64,000 bases of DNA from Linyphia triangularis (Eukaryota; Arthropoda; Arachnida; Araneae; Linyphiidae), in NCBI GenBank assembly GCA_963978545.1, contig OZ021723.1, forward strand, positions 97,806,002 to 97,870,001. Reading direction: 5' to 3'. A program made the translations under genes and the position numbers. Below are positions 13,101 through 26,800 of this stretch, piece by piece; position 1 is the first letter of the stretch, and the number at the start of each line of letters is the position of its first letter. The notes below the pieces were generated by a model. It was not told the DNA's origin, did not search any database, and saw only the letters and a list, made by a program, of their open reading frames with translations.

Positions 13101-16100
13101 GTTTTACAGAAGCTTTTTTAGATTATATTTAAATGAAGTAAATTAACAAGCCAGAGTAACTACCTTTAAGAATTGGGGAAAAGAAAGGATACTGCATGAA
13201 TTTTTTTTTTTTTTATTAGATTTGTTAAGAAGACGTTATTTTCAATGGTTATTTTTTCTAGTACTTCTGCCAATCCAAAAAATAGTGAAAAGTTGTTTAT
13301 GAATACTAGTGTTCAGAAGATTATGGGTCACTTTTCGGAATACCTAGAGGGAATTTAATGTGTTTTCTCACCTTCGAATCGCAGATATGGTGTCCCTTTT
13401 AAGACTTCCCGAAAAAACCTTTTGTTACGGTGTTTCGGTGTTTTATAGCGTAATACAAATGTAATAACCTGAAGAATATTTCCCAATGCTGAGTGGTTGT
13501 TAAAGAAATACTGGAGCATTCATGGAACTGATTATGCCTGACTTTCAGATGTATAAGCTGAAAAATGACACTTGTGACAATGCCAAAAGTGACATAACAC
13601 CTGATTAATGATTTTTAAACACTTTGGCCGTTTCAAAAGATTGAGCCATATCTACGTCACAGCTTTCAATCGTTGCATCCTGTTTCAATATGAATCTATT
13701 TACATAAACATTAGGTGTGGTGGTTAATTTTTTTTCTGCCGTGTATATCTGATAATATAATTTCCCAAAATATTGCTTTAAAGCCTATGAATTTTTGTAC
13801 CATGTCTAACAACAGTTATAGAAGTTTGACGTATAGTTTGAAGGGATGGTAAAGTGAAGATATTTTTGCTAATTTGCCAAAGGTGATTGTAATTAAAGTT
13901 CAGGTTTCCAAAAGCTGTAAAGAAAAGTACTGGCCAAAGGAAACTGAAATATGACCTGAATATTCTCGAAGGGGGGGGGGGGGGGAAATGGTACGGCTTA
14001 AGAAAGAAAATAGCTAGAAGTTTTTTGTTTTGTTTTGTTTATGAACCATTTCGCATGTATTCAGATCAAATTTCAGGTCATTCTGACGAGTGGTTCTTTT
14101 TTTTAAACAGCTTTTTGAAAGTTGAACTAAAATTATTCAAAGGACAAAAAACTGCACTTTTTCAATTTTATTTTCGAATACAAAACATACATTGTTGTTA
14201 AAATGCGTGTACTATTTTTAAGTCAAAAATAAATTCATATGTTTTGATGCGATATTTCGTCCGTCTATGCGTTCTGGAAAACATTTCACAAGGTCTATAG
14301 GGCGAAAAAAAAAAGACTCAAATCTTAATTAGATAGATCCTGACCCCTCCCCTCCCCCCCCTCACGTTACATAATCGTCTTCTTCCTCCCTTTCTATATC
14401 ACTTCCTCCAAGCAGCCAAACGATCACCAAGAAGAAATAGCTGGCGTGCTTGCGATGAGGGAGCGTCGTCTTCAGCAAAATAAGTATCACCCTCCCTTCT
14501 TTCCTTCTGCATGTTTCCTTCGCCCATCTGCTGCACTGGGCGTCATCCGCTATTAAAAAGCGAAGGTCGGCGTTGTTGTTTGTTGGGGAAGACTGGGGGG
14601 ACATCCTCCCCACCCAATTCTTGGGTCTGGGGGGGGGGGGGAGAGGGTCTGTTATGGTCACGTGACAAACACACGAGGCATAATGCGTGAACACGTGATC
14701 CGAAGGGAAATTCCTGAGATCCAGGGGTTCATGGGTGCCAGGGGTGGCGGATTAGCACTTATGGAAATCTTGGTGTTAAAGGTATTTTCAAGATGGTTCT
14801 GGGGTTCACACCTGGCAGTGAAACTTCGCCTGTGTCCAATTTGATTTCAAATTTCAGTGTATCATTGAGTGCGCATTTTACGGGAGACGTGATAAGACTT
14901 TTACGATAAGAGGATAAGTTCGATTATAGTTCTTTTGTAGCAAGATTGCCATAGCGTCCCGATTTTCTGGCGTGATAGTTAAAGATTTCAAGTTTCCATT
15001 GCATGTTTTTGCTGGCTTCGTCTAATGTAGTATTTGAAATTATAACAATATGTCCCTAAAAGTACGTGTGATTTCAAGCTTTTTTTTTTTTTTTTTTAAT
15101 GCAAAAATACAAATTTCGGTCTTTTGCAAACGAATGATTTGTGTTTTTTTAATTTTGTAAAAGCTCTGTGTTGTAAAAATTCGATTGCGAGCTTTTTAAA
15201 CTACCCCCAAAGTCATATTTTATCTAGTGTATAAATATTAATGTTTCATTCATTGCCTTACTCCTTTTTCATTTACTTATTTTTTGAATTTTAGTGCTGA
15301 GGTTTCCGTTTTAGCAAAAGAGTAATCTAGAGTGCGCTATAATTCTTGTTCATTTATTTATTTTATTACGATTAGATTACTTCGTCGTTTCTTGTAGGAA
15401 AAGAAAAAGTCATTAATAATAAACATCACATTTAAGTAGATAGCTTTAAGCAATTGAGGGGCTATGGCCAAGAACGGTCAGAGTCAGTTTTTCTCAATTC
15501 TCCAGAAAAGCCGGTTTAAAGTTTTCAAGTCTCAGGGTTGAAGTAAATGGTCTCACAAAATCTCACGTACTATGATATTTATTTGCCAGAGGACTCCGCA
15601 TGATTAAAGTATTTGTTATAACCTTACAGATGGCGGGCAAACCTCGATTTCGAAAAAATTGAACTCTGATCGTTCTCTACCGTGGCCCTTCAATTATGAA
15701 CCAGGAACATAATCTTTCAAAAATTTGAGACTTCGGTAGTGTGGCTTCAGTTTTTACTAAATTCAGTGCTTCCCAAGAGTTATACTTCTTAAAAACTTTT
15801 AACTTTAGCAAACAAAGCCAAAGAGCAGCTATACTATACTAAACTCCAACTTAACTTGACATCACTAGACGATAGATCTTCACCGTGCTCATAGACAGTT
15901 AATCCATTTTAGCGGAGTGAAGACATAATTCTCGCCAAACCTTATAGCCTTTTGTTCTCTACAGGGTTGTGGTTTGGCGAGCATTATGCTTTCACGCCGC
16001 CAAAATGGATTAAATGCCTATGAGCACTGTGACGATCTACCGTCTAGTGATGTCAAGTTAAGTTGAAGTTTAGTATAGAAGACAACCTGGTTTGAGCTCA

Positions 16101-17130
16101 CTCAATGCTTTACAGCCATAGGGAAACCAGTTCCTACAACGTATTCAGTGAGCTCAATTCATCCTGTCCTCTAGTATAGAAATATTCCTAAACACAGCAA
16201 AACACCGAACGATGATCTGAAACCAAAACCAGACAGCTCAATTCCCCCCTCCACAAAACTCCAGATGACGTCGCCCTCTTTTACCAGAACAACACCCCCC
16301 TCCAGCGTCAGCTGTGAGGCGAGCGAGATAACGACGCCCCCTCCTCCCCCCCTACTACCATTAAACCAGGGGGTAGCTTCACACTCCACACGTCACGATA
16401 ACTATCTGCCTGTAACTGTTAATTAGAACACGCATAAAGTGACTCAATTGGCCCCTGCTCCTAATAATCGTGTGCTGCTCCACTGCAATGGAGTCCCGAG
16501 ACACAATCGGGAGTTGTCTTTTTTTCTCCGGGGGATGCTAATTAGTTAGGAGGATGCCATATTAGCTAATTCCTTCTTCCGTAAATGTATTTGGAATAGT
16601 TTTGGAGGTGTGTGTCAATTTTTGCCTGAAGAGGAAGGATTTGTATTCCTATATGCAGGGCCTGATATCATCGCCTAGACCCACAAGGCCCGGGCATTGG
16701 GCCCATGATTTTAAGGGGCCCCGAAATCGGCTGTAAACCACTTTTGTTTCACAAAAGCTATGTGAATATCTTTTATAACCTGTATAAAATAATTTTTTTA
16801 TAAAAATCATTTCGTATTGATCTGGAACCGTCTTAAGTATCCCAGAGTGTATATATTCAAATAAACCGTTTAAAAGCGTGAAACACAAGCTTTTTCAAAA
16901 GATCGAGGGAAAAGGAATTTTTTTTTTTAAAGGAAGTCTTGACGAATTTATAGTAAGATCAGCAAATGTCGACTCTAAAGTTGTGATTAATGCTGCAGAT
17001 ATTGTCGTCACGGATATACACATTGTTATAGTGAAATGCAATGTTATACATAAAAAGTTTTTTCCTTTTTTTGATTTATAAATTTGATTTATAAATTTGA
17101 TTGTTTGAAATTTGTTTCTTTATTTGTGAT

Positions 17131-17172
<42 letters not shown>

Positions 17173-20100
17173 TAGAAAACAATATTAACATTAATTCATC
17201 AACTTTTTCTATATTTCATGTTAATACATTTGAGTTTGCGTCGAGTTCATTTCCAATAAATCACCCCTTTGAAAAAAGGGCGCCCGAATGTGTCCGAGCC
17301 TTGAGCCCCAAATTGTCATGATCGGGCCCTGCCTATATGAAAAGGATGCATTTATCGAGTTTTGTATTTCGTGTCACTGCACTCTTTAAATGTATTAAGT
17401 TGCTTTGCATATAAAGGAAATTTTAAGTTAATGTTTTATATGTATATTAACTCAGCAGTTACGTTCTCAGCGGGCTCAGCTTTGATGATTTACGCCTAAA
17501 TATTGTTTTCTTTAAACATTTGACCTCTATTGTTATATAACGCGCTTTAAGTCTTTTTAGGCGTTTTATACTTGGTTACCACTTGACATACGATACTCTT
17601 GGTACACTCTATTAAGAAAAGTGTCTATTCAAAAGTGGCAACTAACTTCAACTGTGACCCAACCGTGGAAATGGATACATCATTAGAAAAATTACACTAT
17701 GAGTTATCATGTTAGTAACCCCTCTCAGCACAAAGCGTACTTTCTCCTCAAAACCTGTGTTTTGATTATACTTGATCAATTATTATTTTACTATCGATTT
17801 CAATCAAATAAGTCTATTTATGTTCGATAATTTTTTCTTTTTTATATATTATTTTTTTTACTTAGAGAAAGTTCTAGGTATGCCATCGCTAGTTCCACGT
17901 TCTCAAACGTTATCGACATTTGAATCCCCCCCCCCTAACTTTAATTTAGAGAGATGCTTGCTATATAATCGATATAAAGGGTTTTGTTCATTTTAATCAA
18001 TTCATTTAAAACATTGTTACCAAAGATGGAGGACCAAACATTCAATGATCTTACAAAAATACTAAAAAAATTATTAATTTTGTTAGAATTTTTCCCCCCT
18101 CCGTAGCTGTATGAAATGTACTACTCTCTGTACCCATTGGATTTATTAAAAGTAACCTTTCCTTTTCATAATATAATAATATAACGCATAAAAACAAAGT
18201 TTTTAATATAAATCCTTTATATGCATTGCCAATTTTTATATTCATTAACACAGCGTCGATTCTGTTAACAGAGCGTTCTTGGTATTTGCATTTAATTTTA
18301 AGTATCAAAAACATTTCTATCAGCAAAATGTAGGGCAAATTACGTTTCAAAATTTATCTATTAAAAGTGAACGTAAACTTATGAGCTCACATCCAAATAT
18401 CTTTCATTTATTCTGATTAAAATAATTTTATTATTTATTTATTAAAAAAAATAATAATAATTTGGCAACGGGAAAGGGTTTTTTCAATGGTCGGTTAAAT
18501 ACTATTTTATCGCGATTGGATGACGGCAAGTTGGTTTATTAGTATTCCGTAAAAGCGACCATTTAGTGACAGTACCAGCCCAAAATTTGGTAGAATACTT
18601 TGTCATCTGTATCGAATCTATCTGTCAAGTTTCAGCCCGATTGGATGACGGCAAGAGGGATTAATTAAGCCTCCGCAGATTCCGCCGCCATCGACACACA
18701 AATCGAAGTTAATATGAAGGATTTAAAAATAGGAAAAGTCCTCATTTTGCATTCTGAACTCTGGACAAATAGGTTTCCATTGTTTATGCCTATCGCGAAA
18801 AAAAGTAAAAAAGTAATCTACCGCCGATTTACTAACCAATCACATTTAGATTAGATTTATATTGCCTTTACACGACCCCCGATTCGGGTGGTAAATAACC
18901 CTGGCGATTGAAAAATTACCGATTCAAGTGCATCGTATATAGTAATTCCATTGCCTCTAAACGTGATGCGAATGGGCGATGTTTTGTAATTTATTCTTTT
19001 TTTATCATTTCTTCGGAATTTTTTTTTTTTCCTTCTTAAAGAGGCCCGGTTTTTGGGAAGGCAGATTTCTAAGGAAGCTAAGCCCACCCTTCGCTGCTAT
19101 TTATTCCGCATGTGAAAATTGCCACTGATATGTAAAAAAAAAAAAAATGACGACCCTTTTTAAACACACGCCTATAGCCATTTTGGGAGGAATTCATGTC
19201 TCTTGAAAATGAAATTCTGTCGTGCGTTTGATTTGGACTTGGCCCTTTCTTGACAAGACAATCGCATGTTTCGACAAGGGCAGTTGTCAATATATTTAAA
19301 AATGCCGATGCATCTTTTAAGAAACAAGAAATTATTTCTGGTAGAACAGATGAAAAACAAAACATCAGTGAAAGGAAGCTAAGCCCACCCTGTAGCAAAT
19401 GTCACAACGATATCGTAGTCGGGTTGTAGATAAATAAAAATTCAAAAAGTGTATTAGAAAAGGGGAATCGTTTCAGCCCTCTTAAACAAACATCAACATG
19501 GAATGAAAAGTTTAAAAAAAAAAATTACAGCCTTACTAAGTGGTGTAATCAACTCACTTTGATATTCCTCATGACATGTGCTGGACAGAAATTATAATCT
19601 TATATTGGAAGTTTAAAGTCATTGCAGTTCATATCAGGTATTTAGTCGTGATTTGTGTCATTACTCCTCAATTTGTGTTTCGCTGATTTCTTCAGAGCAA
19701 TTTATGTCAATCAATTCGCGTTCACAATCCTAATAATCAAGACTAATTTTTGTTTAAAATTTCGTCTTTACTATTCTGTTAAGAACAACAATTCAGTATT
19801 CACTGTCCATACCAATTGGTAGACATTATGCAAAAAAAAAAAAAAAAAAAAAAGCAAACTTCAAAAGTAAATTAAAAGAAAAAAGTTAAAGGTAAAAAAA
19901 AAAAAAAAGAAGAAAAATCTACAATTTTATCGAACTCCTAATTAAGAATAACAGAGCTAACAGTAAGCCAAATAAATTATATCAGACAATCAGGATGGTT
20001 AAACTAAATTAGGATGAAAATAAAGTTTCTGAAGAATCGAGAATGGGTCGCTTGTTTGAGTTTTCCATATCACCGTCCAAATGCAAAACAATTCGCCTGT

Positions 20101-23100
20101 ACTAATTTTTCCAGACCAATTTATTCAATACAAACTACCTCAAGACGGCAGAGTAACACGAGCCTCAACATCAAGCCACCCATTATCCCTAAACGCTCCA
20201 AATAACCCTCTTCCATATCCTATATAGCAGAGACACACCGTAACAGCTGGTAGACACACTATTTTATGGAAGGAGCTCACAACCTCCTTAATAAATAAAG
20301 ACGACTAAGTACAACATCCAGACACAAGTCGCTGAAAAGGGATTCTTGACTTCACTCTCTCTCTGGCTACAAGAGGATCTTCAACGAGGGGCCCCTCCTC
20401 CTTTGAGAAAGAGAGGGTTCAACAAGGGATTTGGGGAGGACTTTCCATCAGCAGTTTTTATCTCTCTGGGGGCATTTGCCCCTGTGTTCTCCTCTGAGGG
20501 CTGGTCATAAATTGGGGGTGCGAATGGTCGGGAAGAGACATGGGGAAGATTAGAATGTATAGAAGGGCAGGAAACACTCAAAACATGGAATTATAGTGCT
20601 TGAGGGATTTTGGTTTTTTGTTCTGGATTTTGGAGTGTGTAGGAGGACAAAGTGGGGTTAGATGGTGATACAGGAAGAGAAAAGTATCTGTTAATATGTG
20701 TACTTATTTGATTTTAAAATATGCTTTTTATGTTGTAGACCTCTATTGTTTGATACAAACAGGTCGGAGATCTGACTTCGGTTATTAGATTATGTTGCAG
20801 TCAAATCTTAGAAGAGTAGAATACACCAAGTTAAAAGTACATAACACGAAGCTAAATATCTTAACAAATGCAGTTAAAGTACATATCCATATATAGTAGG
20901 CCTTTTTTAATTTTTGTCCAAATTTGTTAAAATTGTAGAAGCTAATTGCTTACTTTTCGAACTGGAAAACTGGTAAATAGATCCTTACTTCCATACGTGT
21001 CAGTCAAAGTATATCAGCCTAATTGTTATTGTATCTGTTTTTAAGATTCTTACTGTCATTGGTCTTATTTTTTTTCTTTCTTCTGCCGAATTCTTTTGGC
21101 ACTTCTGTTGTGGTTTTGGTGACCCAGTTATTTCTTCCGAAGGGATTGGGTATAGGTCTTCCACAATTCCGTTTATCTCCGGTTCTCCAGGTTCACACCA
21201 AGATTCTGAGTTGACAAGACGAATGACATATCTATTTCGTCTGTACACTACATCATCTTTCCCTTGAATGTTATAAAACCGAGGCTAGAAACCAACTTGA
21301 ATTATGGTACCCTACCTCTAAAGTACTCAAATAAGTTTCCAAAGTGCTTGACCATGAATAAAACATCAATTTCATACCATTGACTAGCTCCCCCACCTCC
21401 AAATAACTTAATAGATTGCATTGTCACCGACAACGAGTCGAACTGCCGAGTTTTAGCTTGCATGGATGAGGGCAAGGGGATTAATTAGTTTAGAAGTCAA
21501 ATTTTAAATCAAGAGACAGGAATTAAAGGGAATATGTCTTGAAAGTAGGATACGTTTATTACTTTTAAAAATATATAATTTAATTAATAAAAGAATAGAG
21601 GCACGCCAAATAGACAGTTTCTATATTTACCGCTTAGTTTATGAAATTAAATAAATGTAAAAAAAAAGCATGATTTTAAAGTTCTGGGGCCGCCTTTTTA
21701 ACCCAAAAAATATCCCATCATAAAACAAAATAATTTCAATATACATGGTGTCCATTTTGAATGCTCTAAAAATCTGAAACAGAATTTAAAAAATTAGTTA
21801 CAAATGAGATGGTGCCAACAGATGGCGCTGTAGTTCAAAAATTCTAGAAATATGTTATAAATTTGTTCTTTGCAAGCAGTCGCTGCAATCACGCTAACTT
21901 CCTTTCATGTTTAAGCAGTGGAATTAACCGAAGACTGATTGTCTTGAACTTGAAAGCTCTCTTTATTCATAAGAACTACAGTGTATAGCGCCACCTTTTG
22001 GTAACATTTGTAACTAATTTTGAAAATGTTGTACCAGATTTTTACAGCTTTCAAAATAACTATAGTTTTTGTTTCATTATTCTATTGATCTTTGTTTTTG
22101 AGTTATTTAATTTTGAAATCAGGGAATCCTTCACTGGGCACCCTATATTATAAATATTTTTTTAAAATTATTTTATATTTTTTACTTATTCTCTTTGCTC
22201 CAACGGAACTTAATATTTTACACTTTAAAAGCACACTCAAATATAACAGGAAAAGTTCAATGAATAACCCTTGAAACTTTTTGGCATTGGAATGCGCCCT
22301 CAAGATGTTCGAAGTTTATGTCCCGATGACACCTTCTTTGCGACACGTTAGCAAATTTTTACGACTTTGTTTACCATGATTCCGCCTCGGTTGACAGATC
22401 TCACACAGATCAGCAAAGTGTTCCACCCCTAAAAGCAATAAAAAATTCTCTCCTAAAACGGAACCATCTTTATCGACTCCTCTGAAAGTTGGAAAATTCA
22501 TCACCCATCTCCAAATGGGATCACTTTCTGCAATGGATGGAAGGAAAAAAAAAAAAAATTGCTCCGTTCGAATGTGGGGCATATCTGGATTGGCTGTTTC
22601 GTTCTGTTTCGTCAGATAGCGTTGTTTATTTCTCTTTTTTTTTTTCCCGAGTGAGAAGTTGAGGGTGGAATAATGAACGAGCTTTTTGCTATCGCAGGCG
22701 CCAACGTAAAAAAAAATCATTGGAATACTTCACGCGAGATAGAACTAAGTGCTGCCCGTTTTTCTACTCTGGAAAGATTGGTTGTGTTCATAAATATTGC
22801 ATTTTCTTTTTCGGAACGTCGTTGTTTACGTTATAAGATGAAAAGCTAGGATTGTGGAGCGAGGTAAATGTAGTAATTGCTGTCTTGATCTAATTTTCTG
22901 AATTGTTGTGAAGGAAACGGCCAGAAAATGATCTTGATGACATTTTACTCTAACTTTAGATTCAAAATTAATCGTCAGTATGTCATATCTGGTAGTCCTA
23001 ATGCAATATTTTTAGTAACCATCAGCCGCTTATTAACTAATTGAAAAGGAAAATAAAAAGAGGTAGTGTAGTGTTTTTTTTAAATAATATTTGTAATTTA

Positions 23101-23797
23101 TTTTTGAATAGTGGCGCCATCTGTTGAAAAAAGGAAAAAATATTTCATTGTCTTTTCGAATATAAAATTTGGATTGTCATTGAAAAAGTACTAAAATAAA
23201 CTGCATTGCTGCTGTTATAACTTGTAAAAAAAAAATTCCTATGTTATGAAGCAATATTTCGAAAAACAACCTGCGTTCGGAATGCTCCAAATACAAATGG
23301 CTGCTAAAATATTTTATCGGAATTGCATGCATGGTTCCATGCCACTAAACAACAACCATGCTAATGGAAGATGATTAACGAAGTTCGAAAGAATAGTTGA
23401 CTGAAACTTTTTTTACAGCATATCAAAGTTGCTTCCTTGACTTTTCCATATATGTTTCAATAACTTCCATCTTTAACGAAAACACCTGTCATAAGTGTAA
23501 AAATTAAAGTCACGAGAGAAGGTTGTTTTTGTTTCAGAAAAAGAAATTATGCAATATTTCTTCTGCATTTATATGCTGAAAACGTTTGATTAGAGAAGGG
23601 AGAAGAAAATACATTACTAGAGGGTGAAAAAAATAATCACATCATGGTGTAAACGCAAAAATGGTTAAAACAACAACAACAACGTTAGATTCACATACGA
23701 CTCTTGGTATTGAGAACGATTATAAATTAAAACTATGATAAAAGATAATCGGTTTAGAGCTGGTGTGCAATTTACCCTGGGCCGTAAGTCCAAGTCC

Positions 23798-23840
<43 letters not shown>

Positions 23841-26800
23841 TTTTTAAAACATTAATACAACTGAACAACATCAGCATGCAACTCATTTTATAAAAGCAGG
23901 CGCATGCCCACACAATGCCTTTCCTGCGCATCCCCAAACATTAAGTAGTGACGGACTCCGGACCACACTTTTCTCCAACCGAAAACAATACACTTGGGCT
24001 TAAGGTCCAAGGTAAAAACAAACCACAAAATTTTTCAACTACGCCTCTCGTGTACATAAGACAGATACAACACCTAGGCACTAGTAATTACTTTTGCCTA
24101 GTGGTTAGCACGCCCATTTCGGAGCTGGGGGTCCACGGTTCAACTTCCCGACATCCCAGCCTCCACTAAACACGTCCACCAACTCACCTTTTCTTCTGTC
24201 TCTTTCCAGTACTGCGAGAAGACTTCCGCCAAGTCCCCAAGTCCATCTCCACTGCCGTAGGGGAAAGCGCCACCCTGGAATGCATCCCACCCAAGGGCCA
24301 CCCTGAGCCGGCAGTCCGGTGGCGCAAAGACGGAGAAGTGGTCGCCGCCGGAAAGGGCCGGATCCGGATTGTACCGCCTGGACACCTGCTCATATCGGAA
24401 GTGAGACAGAGTGACGAAGGAAGGTATGCGTGTATTGCGGAGAACATGGCCGGAGTCAGGGAGTCGCTGCCAGTGCACATGGCGGTACATGGTGAGGAGT
24501 TTTCTTGGCTCTGAATTTGGGGAGATGGTTATTTTATTCTGTATTTTTTTGTAATTGATGTTGTATAATTTGTGTTTTTTTGTGTGTGTGGAAAAGAACA
24601 GAGTAGACACAGAACCTGGAAATCAGGCAAATGACAGGGAGCTTTCTGATTCTGGAAAATAATCAGGGAAATGTCGGGGTATTTTCACGAAATTTAGGGA
24701 AATTTTCAGGCACATTTTCTCATTCATTCATATTTTGAAGCCATTTACGCGGAGATATGTGGGGGCAGCGGCGTAGACAGGGAGGGGCCGGCATAGACAG
24801 AGACGGGAGGGGCCCCCCCGAAATGATTAAAAGTGAAAAAAATTTATTCGATTTTTTAAGTATCATGATTGTATATTATTTTTATTTATCAAGTTTTATT
24901 CGTTCTTCCTGTAACTCTAACTGCCGTCTTTTAAAAACTTAACGATATTTATTTCAAACTTATGAAGAACTTCTAATGGGGGAGCTGTTCTTTTCCGACC
25001 GTTCTCAATGGCGGCCTAACCCTCTCTCTCCTTGACCTTGTTGAATTAAAACCATCAAGCAGATCAGGTTCGAAGTTTCGTAGTTATGGATAACTATTAA
25101 TAAAGAATTTCACAGTATTACGACGAACACATTAATTTCAACAAACATCAACCAATCTTTCGAATACGAACAGATATTATTATTTTTAGAATTACAGATA
25201 TTCTTTTTAAAACTACACCAGAGTCTCCATGGCAACTCTCGCTTTATAATTCGTAATCGTTGCTACTCACTTGTATAAGAACATGGTAAGTAATTAATAA
25301 GTAATTTTAAAACATTGAAAAAAAATATTCGAAATTTTTATTGCAATAATATTTTAATACTTTGATAATCTACCTGATAGAAAAGTGCACAAAGAAATAC
25401 CGTTTAGACAAGCATTTGCACGAGTTAACTTATTGCCAACAAACCAATGTGTAAAATGAATTTGTATGTCGAATTGATATTTTGAAATGGGAATTTTTAA
25501 ATTATAGTTTTACATATAGTTATTACAGAATAAGTTTTTTAAAAAATCAGTCATTATCCTGTTGTTTTCAACTCTTTATCATCATTATTTCCATAAAACA
25601 AGAACTTTATGAATAAAACAAGATTTTTATAAATGAAACTATTGTGTCCTATAACTTTTAAAGAAAGGATTAAAATAAAATATTATTTGGTGTAATTCAG
25701 CTGTGTCTAACCCACGAAACAACTGAATTTTATTAACACTAAGAGTACAAACCAAATTGCTTACATGTGTGTTAATTATAGTGTCTGATTTGAAGCACCG
25801 ATTTTTATTTTTAATTGGACACTAACTGTTTCCCCCCCCCCCCTTTTTTTTCTGTTTTTTTCTCCCCTTCTTTTTTTTTTGCCCTTCTCTAAGCTAAAGT
25901 GGACTTATACAAGAATTCTTAAAAAAAAAAAAATTTTAGGTTAAAAAAGCCATGTTATTAAATTGGCTAGTGAGAAAATACAGAGATATGCAAATTCTTA
26001 TGGATTGTCCTGAATTTTTAGGGATTTGTTTCTGAATTTTAGAAATATTTTGTGTTATTAGCAGGTTGAATCGTTATAGTGTCATTTGGTATTCTATTTA
26101 TTAACATTTTAATTTAATGTGTAAAGAAAAATAATCATTTCTGAATATTACTAAAAGTTGCAGAGGGATACTTGTGATTATTAAGGAGATCACATGTCTA
26201 CAAACTGAAGTTGGCACCTCAGAAATTACTAAGTATACAAACCCAAATTATTCATTTTTCATGATTTACAATTTTTGTTTCGGCCCCCCCCCCCCCCAAA
26301 AAAAATCCTGGCTACGCCACTGTGTGGGGGGGGTATTCTTTAGAAGTTTAATGTTACGGAATAATCTAAACTTTTCATTACCATCAAAACTATTTTTTAA
26401 ATAATTGACATGTTATCTATTTAGCACACATGTTCTATTTGATCAGAGTGTCTACACATCTGGAAAATTTTGTAAATTTAAAAAAAAAGTTTGCCGTAAA
26501 AATTATAGAATTTTTTTAGAAATATGTAAGGAAAATCAAGAACTTTTTTTCCTGAATTTTGTGGCCACCCTGAAGAAGTTTTGCATAAAGAAATGGGTGA
26601 AAATCTTATGCTCTTATGCTGAATACCGTTTTTTTTTTCTTTTCTCTCTGAGATTTTTCCAATTTTTTTTATTTCTAGTGGACTTCATAGTGCTTTATCA
26701 GATTAAACTTAACTCTAAAACCACCTTCCAGAAAATATTTCTGGCTGCACCACTGTTGTATACACACATTAGTACACAATTATATTCTTATTCAGCTATT

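Noticed and set aside
14362..14694. 110-codon - strand ORF
   Set aside because: Homopolymer-rich, no domain, no splice context.
22316..22720. 134-codon - strand ORF
   Set aside because: Contains poly-Lys/Phe from homopolymers and no recognisable family.
24140..24610. 156-codon - strand ORF
   Set aside because: Antisense shadow of the Robo Ig2 exon and adjoining SINE.
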